A model generated the notes under the pieces. The model saw only the letters and a program-made list of their open reading frames with translations, was not told the DNA's origin and did no database searches. Shown here in pieces: positions 47,861 to 58,093 of a stretch of 64,000 nucleotides of DNA (position 1 is its first letter; each line of letters begins with the position of its first letter). The position numbers were made by a program, and so were the translations under genes. The stretch lies in the NCBI RefSeq assembly GCF_001679785.1, contig NZ_CP016293.1, positions 62,001-126,000 on the forward strand, written 5' to 3'. The DNA comes from Rhizobium leguminosarum (GTDB lineage: Bacteria > Pseudomonadota > Alphaproteobacteria > Rhizobiales > Rhizobiaceae).

Positions 47861-49573
47861 ATTAGATGCGCGACGCTGTCAGCCGGTTAGAAACGCGACA
47901 CTTGCGCTTCGGATTAGCCGCCGATCCGACCGGCTGGACCGGGTTGCAAGGGAGGAGCGGGGGCGGGTGAGGAACACCCTTCGGCTTTAGCTTTGAGACT
48001 ATGAGTGCAGGCGATCATTCCGCGGCCTCCATGCGCGCCAGCGCCTTCTGCCTTTTTGCGATGACCTCCGGATCATTCATGAAGTCCGTCCGCCGGCCAG
48101 GCTTGCGGCCACGCTTCTGATAACCATTGCCCTGGCTGCCATCGGGAATACCGAACATATGATCCGTCTGGCCGGTGCGGCGAGGGCCGCTCTTACTGCG
48201 CTGCTGTTCCCGCCCAGCCTGCAGCTCGGCGACGACGGAAAGCATGTCGTCGAGACGCTTGTTCTCGACAACCTCTGCCCGGTGGACCGACCGCAATGTA
48301 TCGAAGGTTCTGTAGGGCAGGGTGAAGCTCTCGTGCATGATCTCGAGGCGGCCGTCCGGGTAGTCGCAGACAACGACCTTCTTTCCCGCCAGCCCTCTGG
48401 CCCGCTCCGTCGGATCGAGAATGAACAAGACCTTGTCGTAACGGAGCGTCAGGGACTGCGACAGTGTGCGGACTTCCTTGCGGCACATGGCGCCATCGAG
48501 ATTCTCATGCGCGGCAAGCGGCCGGTGCATGTCCTTCGGATTGCGTGGCGGTTTGCCAAAACGGGAATTGAAATCCGCAATGAATTCTGATGCATAGCCG
48601 TTGGCCGCCTCGATCGTATCGATGCCGCGAAGCCGCATCTCCTTGACCAGCCGGTCCTGCAGCGTCTGGTTGGCGCGTTCCACACGGCCCTTTGCCTGCG
48701 GAGTATTGGCGCAGATGATGTCGATGTTCAGCTCATAAAGCGCACGACCAAACTGCGTCAGGCCGCTCGTGCGGTCTTTCTCCGACGCATGGGTCGAACG
48801 AAAGACACCATGCTTGTCGCTGTAGAAGGCCAGAGGTTTACCCCATTGCTGCAGATAAGCCTTTGTCGCATGCAGGTAGTCGAACGTGTTCTCTGACCCA
48901 GCGAACCGCAGATGCAGCAACTTGCCGGTGGCGTCATCGATATAGACAAGCAGGGCGCATTTGGGACCACGGTTCTCAAACCACCAGTGATGCGATCCAT
49001 CGATCTGCACGAGTTCGCCGAAACAGTCGCGCCGGCCGCGCGGCTGGAAAACCCGCTGCTTACGCTCACGCCGCGAGATCCAGATGCCGGCCTCGGTCAT
49101 CCATTGCCGCAGCGTCTCCTTGGCGACCGAGATCTGATGCAGTTCCATCAGCTTCTCGCGCGCCAGCGTCGGACCGAAATCCAGATAGCGCTCCCGGATC
49201 AGATCCAGCGCCGCATTGCGAAACTCCTCGCTGTGGCGCCGGTTGCTCGGCTGTGATCGCTTCTTGGAAACAAGGCCGGCTGGACCATTCCGGTCATAAG
49301 CCTGCAGCAGCCGATGGACCTGACTTCGACTGAGGTCGAGCAGTTCGGCGGCCTGGACGACGCTCAGGCGCTCGTCACGAATCTTCTGGATAACTTCGAG
49401 GCGATGCAATTCTTTCTGCGACATGGTGATCATAAAGGACATGACGACTCCGACCGCTCATGGTCTCGACCAGGCTGAAGATCGTCATCCTTGCTCCCGA
49501 CGTTGGCATTGACCAGTGCGTAGAGAGGCGAGACTGTCGCATCTCTAACTGGCCCAACTGTCGCATTACTAAA
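47861..49573 (-). mobile_element. ISNCY-family insertion sequence
   Basis: The intact transposase is framed by related inverted ends, each double: ATTAGATGCGCGACGCTGTC and TTAGAAACGCGACACTTGCG on the left, and on the right the inverted equivalents (TTAGTAATGCGACAGTTGG, TTAGAGATGCGACAGTC). It inserted beside an older ISNCY fragment. Confidence 0.75.
48015..49442 (-). CDS. ISNCY-family transposase
   Basis: A 475-residue transposase. The N-terminal helix-turn-helix (LSVVQAAELLDLSRSQVHRL) is followed by an rve core with LVQIDGSHHWWFENRGPKCA, FYSDKHGVFRS and NTPQAKGRVERANQTLQDRL, giving the D, D and E residues. The basic C-terminus (KRGRKPGRRTDF) is typical. Full length, so likely active. Confidence 0.92.
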   Translation of the reverse strand: MSFMITMSQKELHRLEVIQKIRDERLSVVQAAELLDLSRSQVHRLLQAYDRNGPAGLVSKKRSQPSNRRHSEEFRNAALDLIRERYLDFGPTLAREKLMELHQISVAKETLRQWMTEAGIWISRRERKQRVFQPRGRRDCFGELVQIDGSHHWWFENRGPKCALLVYIDDATGKLLHLRFAGSENTFDYLHATKAYLQQWGKPLAFYSDKHGVFRSTHASEKDRTSGLTQFGRALYELNIDIICANTPQAKGRVERANQTLQDRLVKEMRLRGIDTIEAANGYASEFIADFNSRFGKPPRNPKDMHRPLAAHENLDGAMCRKEVRTLSQSLTLRYDKVLFILDPTERARGLAGKKVVVCDYPDGRLEIMHESFTLPYRTFDTLRSVHRAEVVENKRLDDMLSVVAELQAGREQQRSKSGPRRTGQTDHMFGIPDGSQGNGYQKRGRKPGRRTDFMNDPEVIAKRQKALARMEAAE

Positions 49574-49979
49574 TAGCCGCTACACAAATTTGCGGCGTAA
49601 CGGATATTATGGAACATAAGAGTGCTCCTGTCTCGAAGCGAGACTTCGTTGATTGAACCAGCTGGCGACGCTGGTCGAACGGCCTAGCAAGCCTGAAATG
49701 AAGGATTGGCCTGGCATGGGTGAATTCGCAGTCTACATAGCCGTATGGCCAGCGTTGTCACATTTTGTTGCATTGCAAGATGCCCTCGGCAGGACTAACT
49801 AAAGGCCTCAAAATGGTTGCGAAGAATGCGCCGCTTTGACTAGCAAGCCTCTGAAATGACTTAGTATACGATTGCTCTGAAGCCTTCCTGCATTACTGGA
49901 ACTTAATCTGCCCTGTGCAGCTCGATGGCCTTCTCTGTGTTATTTGTTAGCAGCTGCAGCATTTGAGGAAAAGCTTCCC
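49574..49979. other. Intergenic region, no gene seen
   Basis: About 400 AT-richer bases between the ISNCY end and the lipase gene. They should contain the promoter of the lipase operon. No open frame with protein character and no clear repeat were found. Confidence 0.6.
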
Positions 49980-51116
49980 GTGAGTACTATTCCGACAGAG
50001 AAAACCGTGCTGGTGTTTCAGGGCGGTGGTGCTCTGGGTGCCTACCAGGCCGGCGCTTACGAAGCTTTGCATGAGGCTGGCATCCGCCCCGACTGGCTGG
50101 CCGGGATATCTATCGGTTCGATCAACTCAGCCATCATTGCCGGAAGCCCCGTCGATCAGCGTGTCGATAACCTCAGGACCTTCTGGCATCGGGTCTCGTC
50201 CGGACTGCCCGGCCATTTTCTCGGCAATGGCAATGCGATGCGCAAATGGTTCAACGAATCCTCCGCTTTTCTGGGGTCTTTGACCGGCGTTCCCGGCTTT
50301 TTCACGCCGCGCGTCTTTGCGCCATGGAACATCCCGGGCGATCCGATGGCCGCGATCAGCCTTTACGACACCGCGCCGTTGCAGGAGACCCTCGCCGGTC
50401 TCGTCGATTTCGACCTGATCAATTCCGGTGCCATCCGTCTCAGCCTCGGCGCTGTCGATGTTGTTAGCGGCAACTTCAATTATTTCGACAACCGCGATTG
50501 TGCTTTTTCGCCCAAACACGTGGCCGCCTCCGGGGCGTTGCCGCCGGGTTTTGCGCCCGTCGAGATCGACGGCCGCTATTATTGGGATGGAGGTATCGTT
50601 TCCAACACGCCGCTGCAGCGCATTCTCGGTGGTAGCGAGTTGGAGGCTGATCTCTGCATCTTCCAGGTCGATTTGTTCAGCGCCAAGGGCGTGCTGCCGA
50701 AGGATGTCTTTGACGTAGGTGCCCGCGAGAAGGAAATCCGTTTTTCCAGCCGCACGCGGCTCAACACCGACCAGTTCCGCAAGCTTCAGTCGGTGCGCAT
50801 GGCGGCCAAGAGGCTGACTGAAAAGCTGCCGCCTGAGCTGAAGGACGATCCCGATGCGAGGCTCCTTGAAAAGATCGGCAATGATTGCGCCGTGACCATG
50901 GTGCACCTGATCTATCGGCATGCCGCCTATGAAACCGGATCCAAGGACTATGAGTTTTCGCGGCTCTCCGTGGAGGAACACTGGAGGGCCGGCCATGACG
51001 ATGTGGTCGAGACGCTAAACCATCCAGATTGGCTCGACCGAACGCGTCCGACCAATGGGATACGGATTTTCGACCTTGCCGAGCAACGCCTGCGTGGGAA
51101 AAACCATGAAAATTGA
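49980..51116 (+). CDS. Patatin-like phospholipase
   Basis: A 378-residue serine hydrolase of the patatin/RssA group. The oxyanion-hole [16 protein letters not shown] (about residues 15-30), the nucleophile elbow GISIGS and the catalytic Asp in [10 protein letters not shown] form the Ser-Asp dyad. The C-terminal region matches DUF3734-containing patatins. With the acetoacetate decarboxylase and hydroxybutyrate dehydrogenase downstream it may release fatty or hydroxy acids from lipid or polyhydroxybutyrate granules. GTG 49980 follows GAGGAAAAG; an in-frame TTG 36 bases upstream is less likely. It overlaps the next gene by 11 bases. Confidence 0.87.
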   Translation: MSTIPTEKTVLVFQGGGALGAYQAGAYEALHEAGIRPDWLAGISIGSINSAIIAGSPVDQRVDNLRTFWHRVSSGLPGHFLGNGNAMRKWFNESSAFLGSLTGVPGFFTPRVFAPWNIPGDPMAAISLYDTAPLQETLAGLVDFDLINSGAIRLSLGAVDVVSGNFNYFDNRDCAFSPKHVAASGALPPGFAPVEIDGRYYWDGGIVSNTPLQRILGGSELEADLCIFQVDLFSAKGVLPKDVFDVGAREKEIRFSSRTRLNTDQFRKLQSVRMAAKRLTEKLPPELKDDPDARLLEKIGNDCAVTMVHLIYRHAAYETGSKDYEFSRLSVEEHWRAGHDDVVETLNHPDWLDRTRPTNGIRIFDLAEQRLRGKNHEN

Positions 51117-51846
51117 AGATGTCGTTCGCAATGCCTTTGCCATGCCGCTGACCAGTCCATCCTACCCGCCAGGGCCGTATCGGTTCGTCAATCGCGAATA
51201 TATGATCATCACCTATCGCACCGATCCGGAGGCCCTGCGCCGGGTCGTGCCGGAGCCGCTGCAGTTCGATGAGCCGCTGGTGAAATACGAATTCATCCGC
51301 ATGCCGGACTCGACCGGGTTTGGCGACTATACCGAATCCGGCCAGGTCATCCCGGTGACCTATCAAGGCGTACACGGCGGTTACGTGCATTCTATGTACC
51401 TCAACGACGACGCGCCGATCGCCGGTGGCCGCGAGATTTGGGGCTTTCCGAAGAAACTGGCCGAGCCGTCGCTGACATCCGTCAAGGATGCGCTGGTCGG
51501 CACGCTCGACTATGGCGGTCAGCGCGTCGCCACCGCAACGATGGGCTTCAAGCATCGGACACTCGACAAGGCGAAAATCCTCGAAAGCCTGAAGCAGCCG
51601 AATTTCATGCTGAAGATCATTCCACATGTCGATTGCACACCGCGCATCTGCGAGCTGGTGCGCTACTATCTTGAGGACCTGACGGTGAAGGGCGCGTGGG
51701 AAGGTCCGGGCGCCCTGGCGCTGTTTCCGCATGCGCTGGCGCCGGTCGCCGACCTGCCGGTGCTTGAGGTCAAATCCGCCATCCATATTCTCTCGGACCT
51801 GACGCTGGGCCTCGGCGAAGTGGTCCATGATTATTTTGCAAAATAA
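51106..51846 (+). CDS. adc: Acetoacetate decarboxylase
   Basis: A 246-residue protein of the ADC family, which converts acetoacetate to acetone and CO2 through a Schiff base. [13 protein letters not shown] contains the paired lysines of the active site; [18 protein letters not shown] at the N-terminus is typical of the family, and the length matches. It lies between the lipase and the 3-hydroxybutyrate dehydrogenase, so substrate can come from ketone-body oxidation. Confidence 0.92.
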   Translation: MKIEDVVRNAFAMPLTSPSYPPGPYRFVNREYMIITYRTDPEALRRVVPEPLQFDEPLVKYEFIRMPDSTGFGDYTESGQVIPVTYQGVHGGYVHSMYLNDDAPIAGGREIWGFPKKLAEPSLTSVKDALVGTLDYGGQRVATATMGFKHRTLDKAKILESLKQPNFMLKIIPHVDCTPRICELVRYYLEDLTVKGAWEGPGALALFPHALAPVADLPVLEVKSAIHILSDLTLGLGEVVHDYFAK

Positions 51847-51857
51847 GGAGTCCAACC

Positions 51858-52640
51858 ATGAAGCTCAGGGACAAGGTCTGCATCGTCACCGGGTCGGCCA
51901 GCGGTATCGGACTGGCGATCGCTAAAAAATACGTTTCGGAAGGTGCCAAGGTCGTCATTGCTGACCTGAAGCTCGATGCGGCGCAAGCGGCGGCCAAGGA
52001 TCTGACGGCTGCCGGCCCAGGCGAGGCGATCGGTCTTGCGATGGACGTGACCAGCGAGGAAGCCGTGAACGCCGGCGTCGCCGCCGTCGTAGCCAAGTGG
52101 GGCCGTGTGGACGTGCTCGTCTCCAATGCCGGCATCCAGATCGTCAACAAGATCGAGGACTACGCCTTTTCCGACTGGAAGAAGATGCTCGCCATCCATC
52201 TCGATGGCGCGTTCCTCACCACCAAGGCTTGCGTTCCACATATGAAGGCGCAGAAGGGCGGCGCGATCATCTATATGGGTTCGGTGCATTCGCATGAGGC
52301 TTCGCCGCTGAAATCGGCCTACGTCACCGCCAAGCACGGCTTGCTCGGCCTTGCTCGCGTGGTCGCCAAAGAAGGCGGACCGGATGGCGTGCGCGCCAAC
52401 GTCATCTGCCCCGGCTTCGTCCGGACGCCGCTCGTCGACAAGCAAATTCCGGAACAGGCAAAGGAACTCGGAATTTCCGAAGACGAGGTCATCAAGAAGA
52501 TAATGCTCGGTGGCACTGTGGATGCACAGTTTACCACGGTCGACGATGTCGCCGAAGTGGCGCTGCTGTTTGCCGGTTTCGAGACCAATGCTCTCACCGG
52601 CCAGTCACTCGTCGTCAGCCATGGCTGGTACATGCAGTAA
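51858..52640 (+). CDS. bdhA: 3-hydroxybutyrate dehydrogenase
   Basis: A 260-residue classical SDR oxidising D-3-hydroxybutyrate to acetoacetate with NAD. Motifs: [15 protein letters not shown] for cofactor binding, SNAGIQ, the catalytic Ser in [20 protein letters not shown] with YVTAK, and [20 protein letters not shown], which is characteristic of hydroxybutyrate dehydrogenases. It starts 11 bases after the decarboxylase, behind AAGGAG. It ends the operon. Rhizobia keep poly-3-hydroxybutyrate stores, so a role in their use is likely. Confidence 0.88.
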   Translation: MKLRDKVCIVTGSASGIGLAIAKKYVSEGAKVVIADLKLDAAQAAAKDLTAAGPGEAIGLAMDVTSEEAVNAGVAAVVAKWGRVDVLVSNAGIQIVNKIEDYAFSDWKKMLAIHLDGAFLTTKACVPHMKAQKGGAIIYMGSVHSHEASPLKSAYVTAKHGLLGLARVVAKEGGPDGVRANVICPGFVRTPLVDKQIPEQAKELGISEDEVIKKIMLGGTVDAQFTTVDDVAEVALLFAGFETNALTGQSLVVSHGWYMQ

Positions 52641-52749
52641 CGGTCTCGCTGAGGCATCGCATCTGGGTCCGTCAAGGCTCAACGCTGTTGAATGTGCCGT
52701 CGATGCCGCGTTGCCTGCATATGGGAAGACCTCCGGCTTCGACCGCAGC

Positions 52750-55725
52750 TTACTCCGCCGCCGGCCCGTAGAGGCCAAGCTGCTCGAGAAGCGCCCGCTG
52801 CCGGCCGGCATTTTCGGCCAGCAGACCGGTATAGCGATCGATGATCCGGTCGCGGTGGCTCGGGTCGGAGACAACGGAGAGCGCGCCGACGATCGCCGCG
52901 ACCTTTTCCGAGGTCCGCCGTAATTCGTCCAGCAGTTCGGAATTGCCGCAGATCTCGCTGACCACCCGCTTCGTCACCCTGCCGATTCCGGCCGGTGTGC
53001 GGCCGCCTGCCGAGACATACCCTTCCGGCAGATCACCCTTCAGATTGGTGACCGACTTGAAGCGGATGACATCGAAGATCTGATCGACCGCCTGCTTGGC
53101 GCCGGTCACCCGAGAAGGATGGTCGGTATCGGCGGCGGCGTGCGGCAGCAGTTCCAGCTTGCCCTTATGGCGCTCTTCGAGTGGCAGATAGGGAACCATC
53201 GGTCCGCTGAGCTTGCCGGTTACTGCATCCTTGAAGAGATCGGCGTCGATTGCCGCATGGGCAATCTTTCCTGATGACAGCGCCCGGTCGAGCGCTGCCA
53301 CATCGACGACCTCGCCCCGGTCGTAGTTGACCAGCACCGCACCATCGTTCATCGCGCCGAGAACCCGCGTGTCGACCACCCCTGCGTTGGAGTAACCGCC
53401 CGTCGCAGCATCCAGCCGGCCGAGACCGATATGGACCGAGAGCACGTCGGCGCCGGTCGCCGCTTCAACCGGACTTGCGGCGTAATCGAAGCCTTCCGAC
53501 TCGATCCAGCCTTGGTGATGTTGGCGTGCGTAGATCGCCACCTTCATGCCGAAAGCCTTGGCAAGCTTGGCGACTTCGCGGCCGATATTGCCGTAGCCGA
53601 GAATGGCGATTTTCCGACCCTCCAGCTTGGCGGTCGGGAAATCCTTGAGCTGGCGCCCGGTATCAAAGTCGCCGTTGGCGACCATCTGGTGCAGCCTGTC
53701 GACGGGCAGGTCGGGAACAACCTTGAGGATTGCCTTCATCGCCATCTGGGCAGTCGCCCGGCTGTTGATGCCGGGCGTGTTCATCAAAGGCGCCTCGCCG
53801 CCCTCGCCGTTGCCGCCGCCCCAGGAGGCCGAGCCCATATTGCCGGTCCCCGCGCCGATGCGCACGCCGCCGAACGGGAAGACGGAAGCCTTCGAGATGA
53901 AGGTCGCCGCCGCGATCAGCGCGTCATACTGGCCCTTGTCCGTCTGCGGCAGGATTTCGGCCTCGGTGCTGAGATTTGGCTGGTAGAAGAAATGGATGCG
54001 GCCCTTTTCCAGCGCCGCCCTGTCGCCGATCGGGCCGGCATGGAAGACGCCGCCCTTTTCCTCGACATAGGTCCTGATCTCGCTGTCGTCGGGCTCCCCA
54101 TCGGCGCCGAGGCGCAGGCCGACCAGATCGGCGATCAGCACCGTATAGGCGTGTTCGGGATCGTCCTTGCGGACCATCGCGCCGGCTTTCACGGGTGCTG
54201 CGAACGTGACCCCCTGCTTTGCCAGTTCCTCCTCGAACACGACGACCTTGGCGCGCAGATAGGCATATTGCAGGTTCTCCAGCAGCGCAACGATATCGGC
54301 CGGCTCGCGGATGCCGCCGACCCAGGCGCGGTAGTCGCCGGGCGTTCCCGGGAATGCGTTGACGTAACGCGCCGCGTCGAGGCCGGGCTCAAACGCGCCG
54401 TTCGGATGGGTAAAGCCTTCATAGCCGAGCAGTTGCTTCGAACGAGCGATAATGCGGGCATGGATCGCAGGATCGGTGATGCCCGCATCCTCCACCTTTA
54501 GCAGCGTCACCGCCGCGCCGCGCCGCTCGGCATCGGTGACGGTCAGCGAAAAAAGCGGGTGCGAATCGACCCAGCCGTCGATCACCGCCCGATTGGCCGC
54601 AGACCGCTTGTTGAGCTCGACCAGCGAGCCGACCCGCGCCTCGGACTGCAGGAGGCCGAAGGTGGTTTCGGCAAAGGCAAGCGCGCTGTAGGTGTTGATG
54701 ACGCCGCCGAGCATACGGTCTTCCGCGGCATCGTAAAACGGCCCGGCATCCACGGATCGCTTGGCGGAAAGCGGCCGCCGCGCATCGATCGGCGGCGCGA
54801 TCTTGAGCTGGCGCGGGATCGCCCAGGACGGATCCTGCTGGTTCTTCTCCACGAGCGCCAGGGCATGCGGCGTGAAGGAGGCGACGAAATACCCCGATAC
54901 CCCGCCGATCGCCTTTTGAAACGGCATGAACAAGCAGCATTTCGCCATCACGGCGTCGACCCACTCGGGCTCCCAAGGCATGGCACCCAGCATCGACGTC
55001 GCGTCGAACACTGCATGGCGGTTTGCCGGATCGCCATCGATCCAGTTCAGCAGCTCGTGGATCTCGCGGCTGGTATAAGCATTGGCGCCGGTCGTCTCGT
55101 GGCCGACGCCGACGAAGATCGACACACCAAGAGCGGACAGCTCGGCGGCCGTCGGGATCACACCCTCGGAGGCGGCAAAATGAATGCGGCTCTCGCAGCC
55201 TTTTTCGGCGAAGCGCTGCATCTCGATCAGCTGCGTGGCCCAGGACTGACGGAAGAAGCCTGCCGTGCGGGCCGGATCGCTTTCCGGGCGCGGCGTATCG
55301 ACGTAGACGCGCTGCGAGGCGTCGTTGGCGTTCGTCAGGTGCTGGACGCAGACGGTATAGCCGCTGTGACCGCCGCCGAGTCCCACAGCCATCCGGTTCG
55401 TCTTCGGGAAGTGGAAATAGCGGTGGATCGCCCGCATCATGTCGGTCAGAATTTTATCCGCCGGGTAGCCGCGATGCATGCTGCGGGAAATTTCGGCGGT
55501 GGTGAAGCCGCCGATATCGTTGCCCCTGTCGTCGAACTTGCGATAGGTCTTCTCGATCCATCTATCGAAAGCGATGCGCCGCAGGCGGCTATCCACTTCG
55601 TCGGTGGTCGCATCGGTGATCGGACCGACGCCGAAAAACGGATTGGACGGCAGCTTCGGTGCTCCCGACTTCGTCAGTCGGAGCGCTTCAAGTCGCTGTT
55701 CCTGCATCTGCTCGATATTTTTCAT
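52750..55725 (-). CDS. Fusion protein: SerC-like aminotransferase plus SerA-like 2-hydroxyacid dehydrogenase
   Basis: A 991-residue fusion. The N-terminal half (about 1-480) is a class V/phosphoserine-transaminase-like fold with VGLGGGHSGYTVCVQHL, DATSMLGAMPWEP and FMPFQKAIGGVSGYFVASF, whose Gln-Lys matches the PLP site. The C-terminal half (about 520-900) is a D-isomer-specific 2-hydroxyacid dehydrogenase: INSRATAQMAMKAI, NAD-binding LGYGNIGREVAKLAKAFGMK, NYDRGEVVDVAALDRAL with the catalytic Arg, and LLPHAAADT with the His. Separately these would be the second and first steps of serine synthesis from 3-phosphoglycerate, though a different hydroxyacid/keto acid pair is possible. No C-terminal ACT domain is recognised. 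It is convergent with bdhA. Confidence 0.82.
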   Translation of the reverse strand: MKNIEQMQEQRLEALRLTKSGAPKLPSNPFFGVGPITDATTDEVDSRLRRIAFDRWIEKTYRKFDDRGNDIGGFTTAEISRSMHRGYPADKILTDMMRAIHRYFHFPKTNRMAVGLGGGHSGYTVCVQHLTNANDASQRVYVDTPRPESDPARTAGFFRQSWATQLIEMQRFAEKGCESRIHFAASEGVIPTAAELSALGVSIFVGVGHETTGANAYTSREIHELLNWIDGDPANRHAVFDATSMLGAMPWEPEWVDAVMAKCCLFMPFQKAIGGVSGYFVASFTPHALALVEKNQQDPSWAIPRQLKIAPPIDARRPLSAKRSVDAGPFYDAAEDRMLGGVINTYSALAFAETTFGLLQSEARVGSLVELNKRSAANRAVIDGWVDSHPLFSLTVTDAERRGAAVTLLKVEDAGITDPAIHARIIARSKQLLGYEGFTHPNGAFEPGLDAARYVNAFPGTPGDYRAWVGGIREPADIVALLENLQYAYLRAKVVVFEEELAKQGVTFAAPVKAGAMVRKDDPEHAYTVLIADLVGLRLGADGEPDDSEIRTYVEEKGGVFHAGPIGDRAALEKGRIHFFYQPNLSTEAEILPQTDKGQYDALIAAATFISKASVFPFGGVRIGAGTGNMGSASWGGGNGEGGEAPLMNTPGINSRATAQMAMKAILKVVPDLPVDRLHQMVANGDFDTGRQLKDFPTAKLEGRKIAILGYGNIGREVAKLAKAFGMKVAIYARQHHQGWIESEGFDYAASPVEAATGADVLSVHIGLGRLDAATGGYSNAGVVDTRVLGAMNDGAVLVNYDRGEVVDVAALDRALSSGKIAHAAIDADLFKDAVTGKLSGPMVPYLPLEERHKGKLELLPHAAADTDHPSRVTGAKQAVDQIFDVIRFKSVTNLKGDLPEGYVSAGGRTPAGIGRVTKRVVSEICGNSELLDELRRTSEKVAAIVGALSVVSDPSHRDRIIDRYTGLLAENAGRQRALLEQLGLYGPAAE

Positions 55726-56091
55726 GATCTGCCTATCGGTTTGAAAGGAAGGTGGTCGAGGCGGCCAAGGTCGTGGTTATGGTATCGCGTTTCGACCATT
55801 GCCTGAATGATCTTTCCTGTGCAAAACGCGTGGCCGAAACCCCTTCGAGGGCTGCGGCAAGAGTCGACTCCACCAGGGTGGATATGAGTGATGCATTCCC
55901 CTATGCGGTTGCCGCGATCACAAAGACGCCCCTCGTGCCACCCTTTCGACAACCCGCCATCGGCTGCCGGTTTCGCGTGGTGCCGCGCGGATATTGGCAT
56001 TGCAGGCAATCTCTGATCTAGTCTGCAACTCTCTCGGCCCGGCGCTCCAGCCGCAGGCTCCTACATTCAAAACGAGCGAGAGCTGTATTTC
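55726..56091. other. Divergent promoter region, no gene seen
   Basis: The gap between the divergently transcribed fusion gene and the amidase gene. No credible gene. It should contain both promoters; no clear operator symmetry was found. Confidence 0.55.
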
Positions 56092-57003
56092 ATGACCACT
56101 CACCGCTTCATTCCGACGAGCTTTCACAATGTTATCGGCTCTCTTTCGCCGGCCCTGCATATCGCCGACGGCGATACCGTCGCCACCGAGACGCTCGACG
56201 CTGCCGGGCATGATAAAGACGGCGTCAAGCAGGCATCCGGCCCCAATCCGATGAACGGCCCGATCTTCGTGGAAGGTGCCGAGCCCGGGGATGCGCTGAA
56301 GGTCGAGATCATCAGCATGATCCCGACCAGGGACACGGGTTTTACCCGCAGCGTCGTCGCCGCCAATGTGGTCGATCCTGAAGCGGTTCGCGACCTGCCG
56401 CCGCGCGATATCGCCATCTGGGCGATCGACCGCGAATCCCTGACAGTCCGGCTTTCCGAAACGGTTGCAGGTCTTGAAAATTTCGTTCTGCCTCTCGCCC
56501 CGATGATCGGCTGTTTCGGCGTGGCGCCTAGCCTCGGCCAGGCGATATCGACCGCAACCAGTGGCGAATATGGCGGCAACATGGACTATCGGCTGTTCGG
56601 CCCCGGCACCACGGTCCGCTTGCCCGTAGCGGCCCCCGGCGCCTTGTTCTTTCTCGGCGACTGCCATGCCGTGCAAGGGGATGGCGAGATCGTCGGAACC
56701 GGCGTCGAGACGACGTTCGAGGTCACGGTGCGGCTGACGGTGGAAAAGAAGGCCGGACTGGTCTGGCCGCGCGGGGAAACGGCCGAAGACATCTTCACCA
56801 TCGGCAACGCCCGGCCCCTCGATCAGGCGCTCCAGCACGCGACCAGCGAGATGCTGAACTGGCTGGCGTCGGATTACGGCCTGGACAGGACGGCGGCCAG
56901 CCATCTGCTCGGCCAGGTGGTGCGCTATGATGTCGGCAACGTCTTCGACCCGGCCTATACGATCGCCTGCCGTGTCGCCAAGAAATGGCTGCTTCGCCGG
57001 TAG
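56092..57003 (+). CDS. Acetamidase/formamidase family protein
   Basis: A 303-residue member of the FmdA/AmdA family, cytosolic hydrolases that release ammonia from short amides. Family features include GPNPMNGPIFVEGAEPGDAL near residue 50, LAPMIGCFGVAPS, EYGGNMDYRLFGPGTTVRLP and FFLGDCHAVQGDGEIVGTG with the metal-binding DCH. The length fits the shorter branch of the family. It ends 12 bases before the convergent hydrolase gene. The natural substrate is not known. Confidence 0.87.
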   Translation: MTTHRFIPTSFHNVIGSLSPALHIADGDTVATETLDAAGHDKDGVKQASGPNPMNGPIFVEGAEPGDALKVEIISMIPTRDTGFTRSVVAANVVDPEAVRDLPPRDIAIWAIDRESLTVRLSETVAGLENFVLPLAPMIGCFGVAPSLGQAISTATSGEYGGNMDYRLFGPGTTVRLPVAAPGALFFLGDCHAVQGDGEIVGTGVETTFEVTVRLTVEKKAGLVWPRGETAEDIFTIGNARPLDQALQHATSEMLNWLASDYGLDRTAASHLLGQVVRYDVGNVFDPAYTIACRVAKKWLLRR

Positions 57004-57015
57004 GCGACCCCTTCC

Positions 57016-57930
57016 TCAATCGTGCCGGGACAGGAAACCGGAAACGGTCGCCAGGCAAAGCTGCTTTTCCTCGACATGCGGCATATGGCTGGAGTTTTCG
57101 AAGAGAACCCATTCGCAGCCGGGAACGCGTTCGAGATAAGGCCTTACCACCAGGGGCGTCGCCTCGTCGTATTTTCCCGAGATCAGCAGCGTCGGGGCTT
57201 CGATGCGGTCGAGCCTGTTCTCGATCGTCCAGTCCTTCATCGTACCGATGACGTGAAATTCGGTCGGGCCGTTCATGTTGCGGTAGACGGTGTTGTCTTC
57301 GTCCATGATCGCAAAGGTCCGCGCCACTTCAGGCGGCCACGGCACCACGCGGCAGACATGGCGGTCATAGAAGACGCGTGAGGCGGCGATATAGTCCGGA
57401 TCGGTAAGGCGTCCCGCCAGCTCATGCTTCAGCAGCGTGTCCTGCACCTCTTTCGGCAGTTCCTGCCTCAGCCGGTTCGCCTCCGAAACCCAGGTATGCA
57501 TGTTGGCCGGCGAGTTGGCGATGACAAGGGCTTTCAGGCCTTGCGGCCGGCGCACCGCATGTTCGGCGCCGAGCATGCCGCCCCAGGACTGGCCGAGGAA
57601 GGCATAGTGCTGCTGGATGCCGAGATGGGAAAGCAGTGCGTCCAACTCCTCGAGGAACAGGCCGACGGTCCAGAAATCCGGGCCCTTTTCCGGAAGTCGG
57701 GTGGAATTGCCATTGCCGAGCTGGTCGTAATGGATGACCGGTCGGCCGTCGAGGGCGGCGATATCCTTGAAGGAATCGACATAATCATGGGTGCAGCCAG
57801 GCCCGCCATGGGCGACGACGAGAGGCAGCTTGCTGCTCTCCAGCGAGCCGGTGACCCGATACCAGGTGCGATAATCGCGAAAAGGCAGGTAAGCTTCTTT
57901 GGTCGTGACTTCGCCCACCGGTGTCTCCAT
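57016..57930 (-). CDS. Proline-iminopeptidase-family alpha/beta hydrolase, copy 1
   Basis: A 304-residue alpha/beta hydrolase. The oxyanion-hole [10 protein letters not shown], the nucleophile elbow [13 protein letters not shown], Asp in [10 protein letters not shown] and His in [10 protein letters not shown] form the catalytic triad. It belongs to the proline iminopeptidase/L-amino-acid amidase group, which frees N-terminal proline or amino acids from peptides and amides. It lies downstream of the LuxR solo on the same strand, separated by palindromic repeats. Similar hydrolases flank plant-signal-sensing LuxR solos in other bacteria. Confidence 0.87.
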   Translation of the reverse strand: METPVGEVTTKEAYLPFRDYRTWYRVTGSLESSKLPLVVAHGGPGCTHDYVDSFKDIAALDGRPVIHYDQLGNGNSTRLPEKGPDFWTVGLFLEELDALLSHLGIQQHYAFLGQSWGGMLGAEHAVRRPQGLKALVIANSPANMHTWVSEANRLRQELPKEVQDTLLKHELAGRLTDPDYIAASRVFYDRHVCRVVPWPPEVARTFAIMDEDNTVYRNMNGPTEFHVIGTMKDWTIENRLDRIEAPTLLISGKYDEATPLVVRPYLERVPGCEWVLFENSSHMPHVEEKQLCLATVSGFLSRHD

Positions 57931-57934
57931 CTCC

Positions 57935-58047
57935 TAGAACAGGATGACTTTGGGCCCCTTCGGCCAAAATCTGAATCCTGTTCTAAATTAAATAGTTAGA
58001 GCACGATGTCGTCCGAAAACCGCTCACACTTTTCGGCATCATGCTCT
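57935..58047. repeat. Two adjacent palindromic repeats
   Basis: First, TAGAACAGGAT (57935) pairs with ATCCTGTTCTA (to 57985) around TTTGGGCC/GGCCAAAA arms. Second, AGAGCACGATG (57998) pairs with CATCATGCTCT (to 58047) around CCGAAAACCGCTCACACTTTTCGG arms; the core is shared with the repeat at 43383-43425. They lie between the LuxR and hydrolase genes and could attenuate read-through. Confidence 0.82.
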
Positions 58048-58093
58048 GGCAATGATGAAAACCATAACGCGGCGGCGACGGTGAAGGCAGCTA

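Noticed and set aside
57935..58047. Intrinsic terminators
   Set aside because: The hairpins match dispersed palindromic repeats and lack a T-run, so they were listed as repeats.
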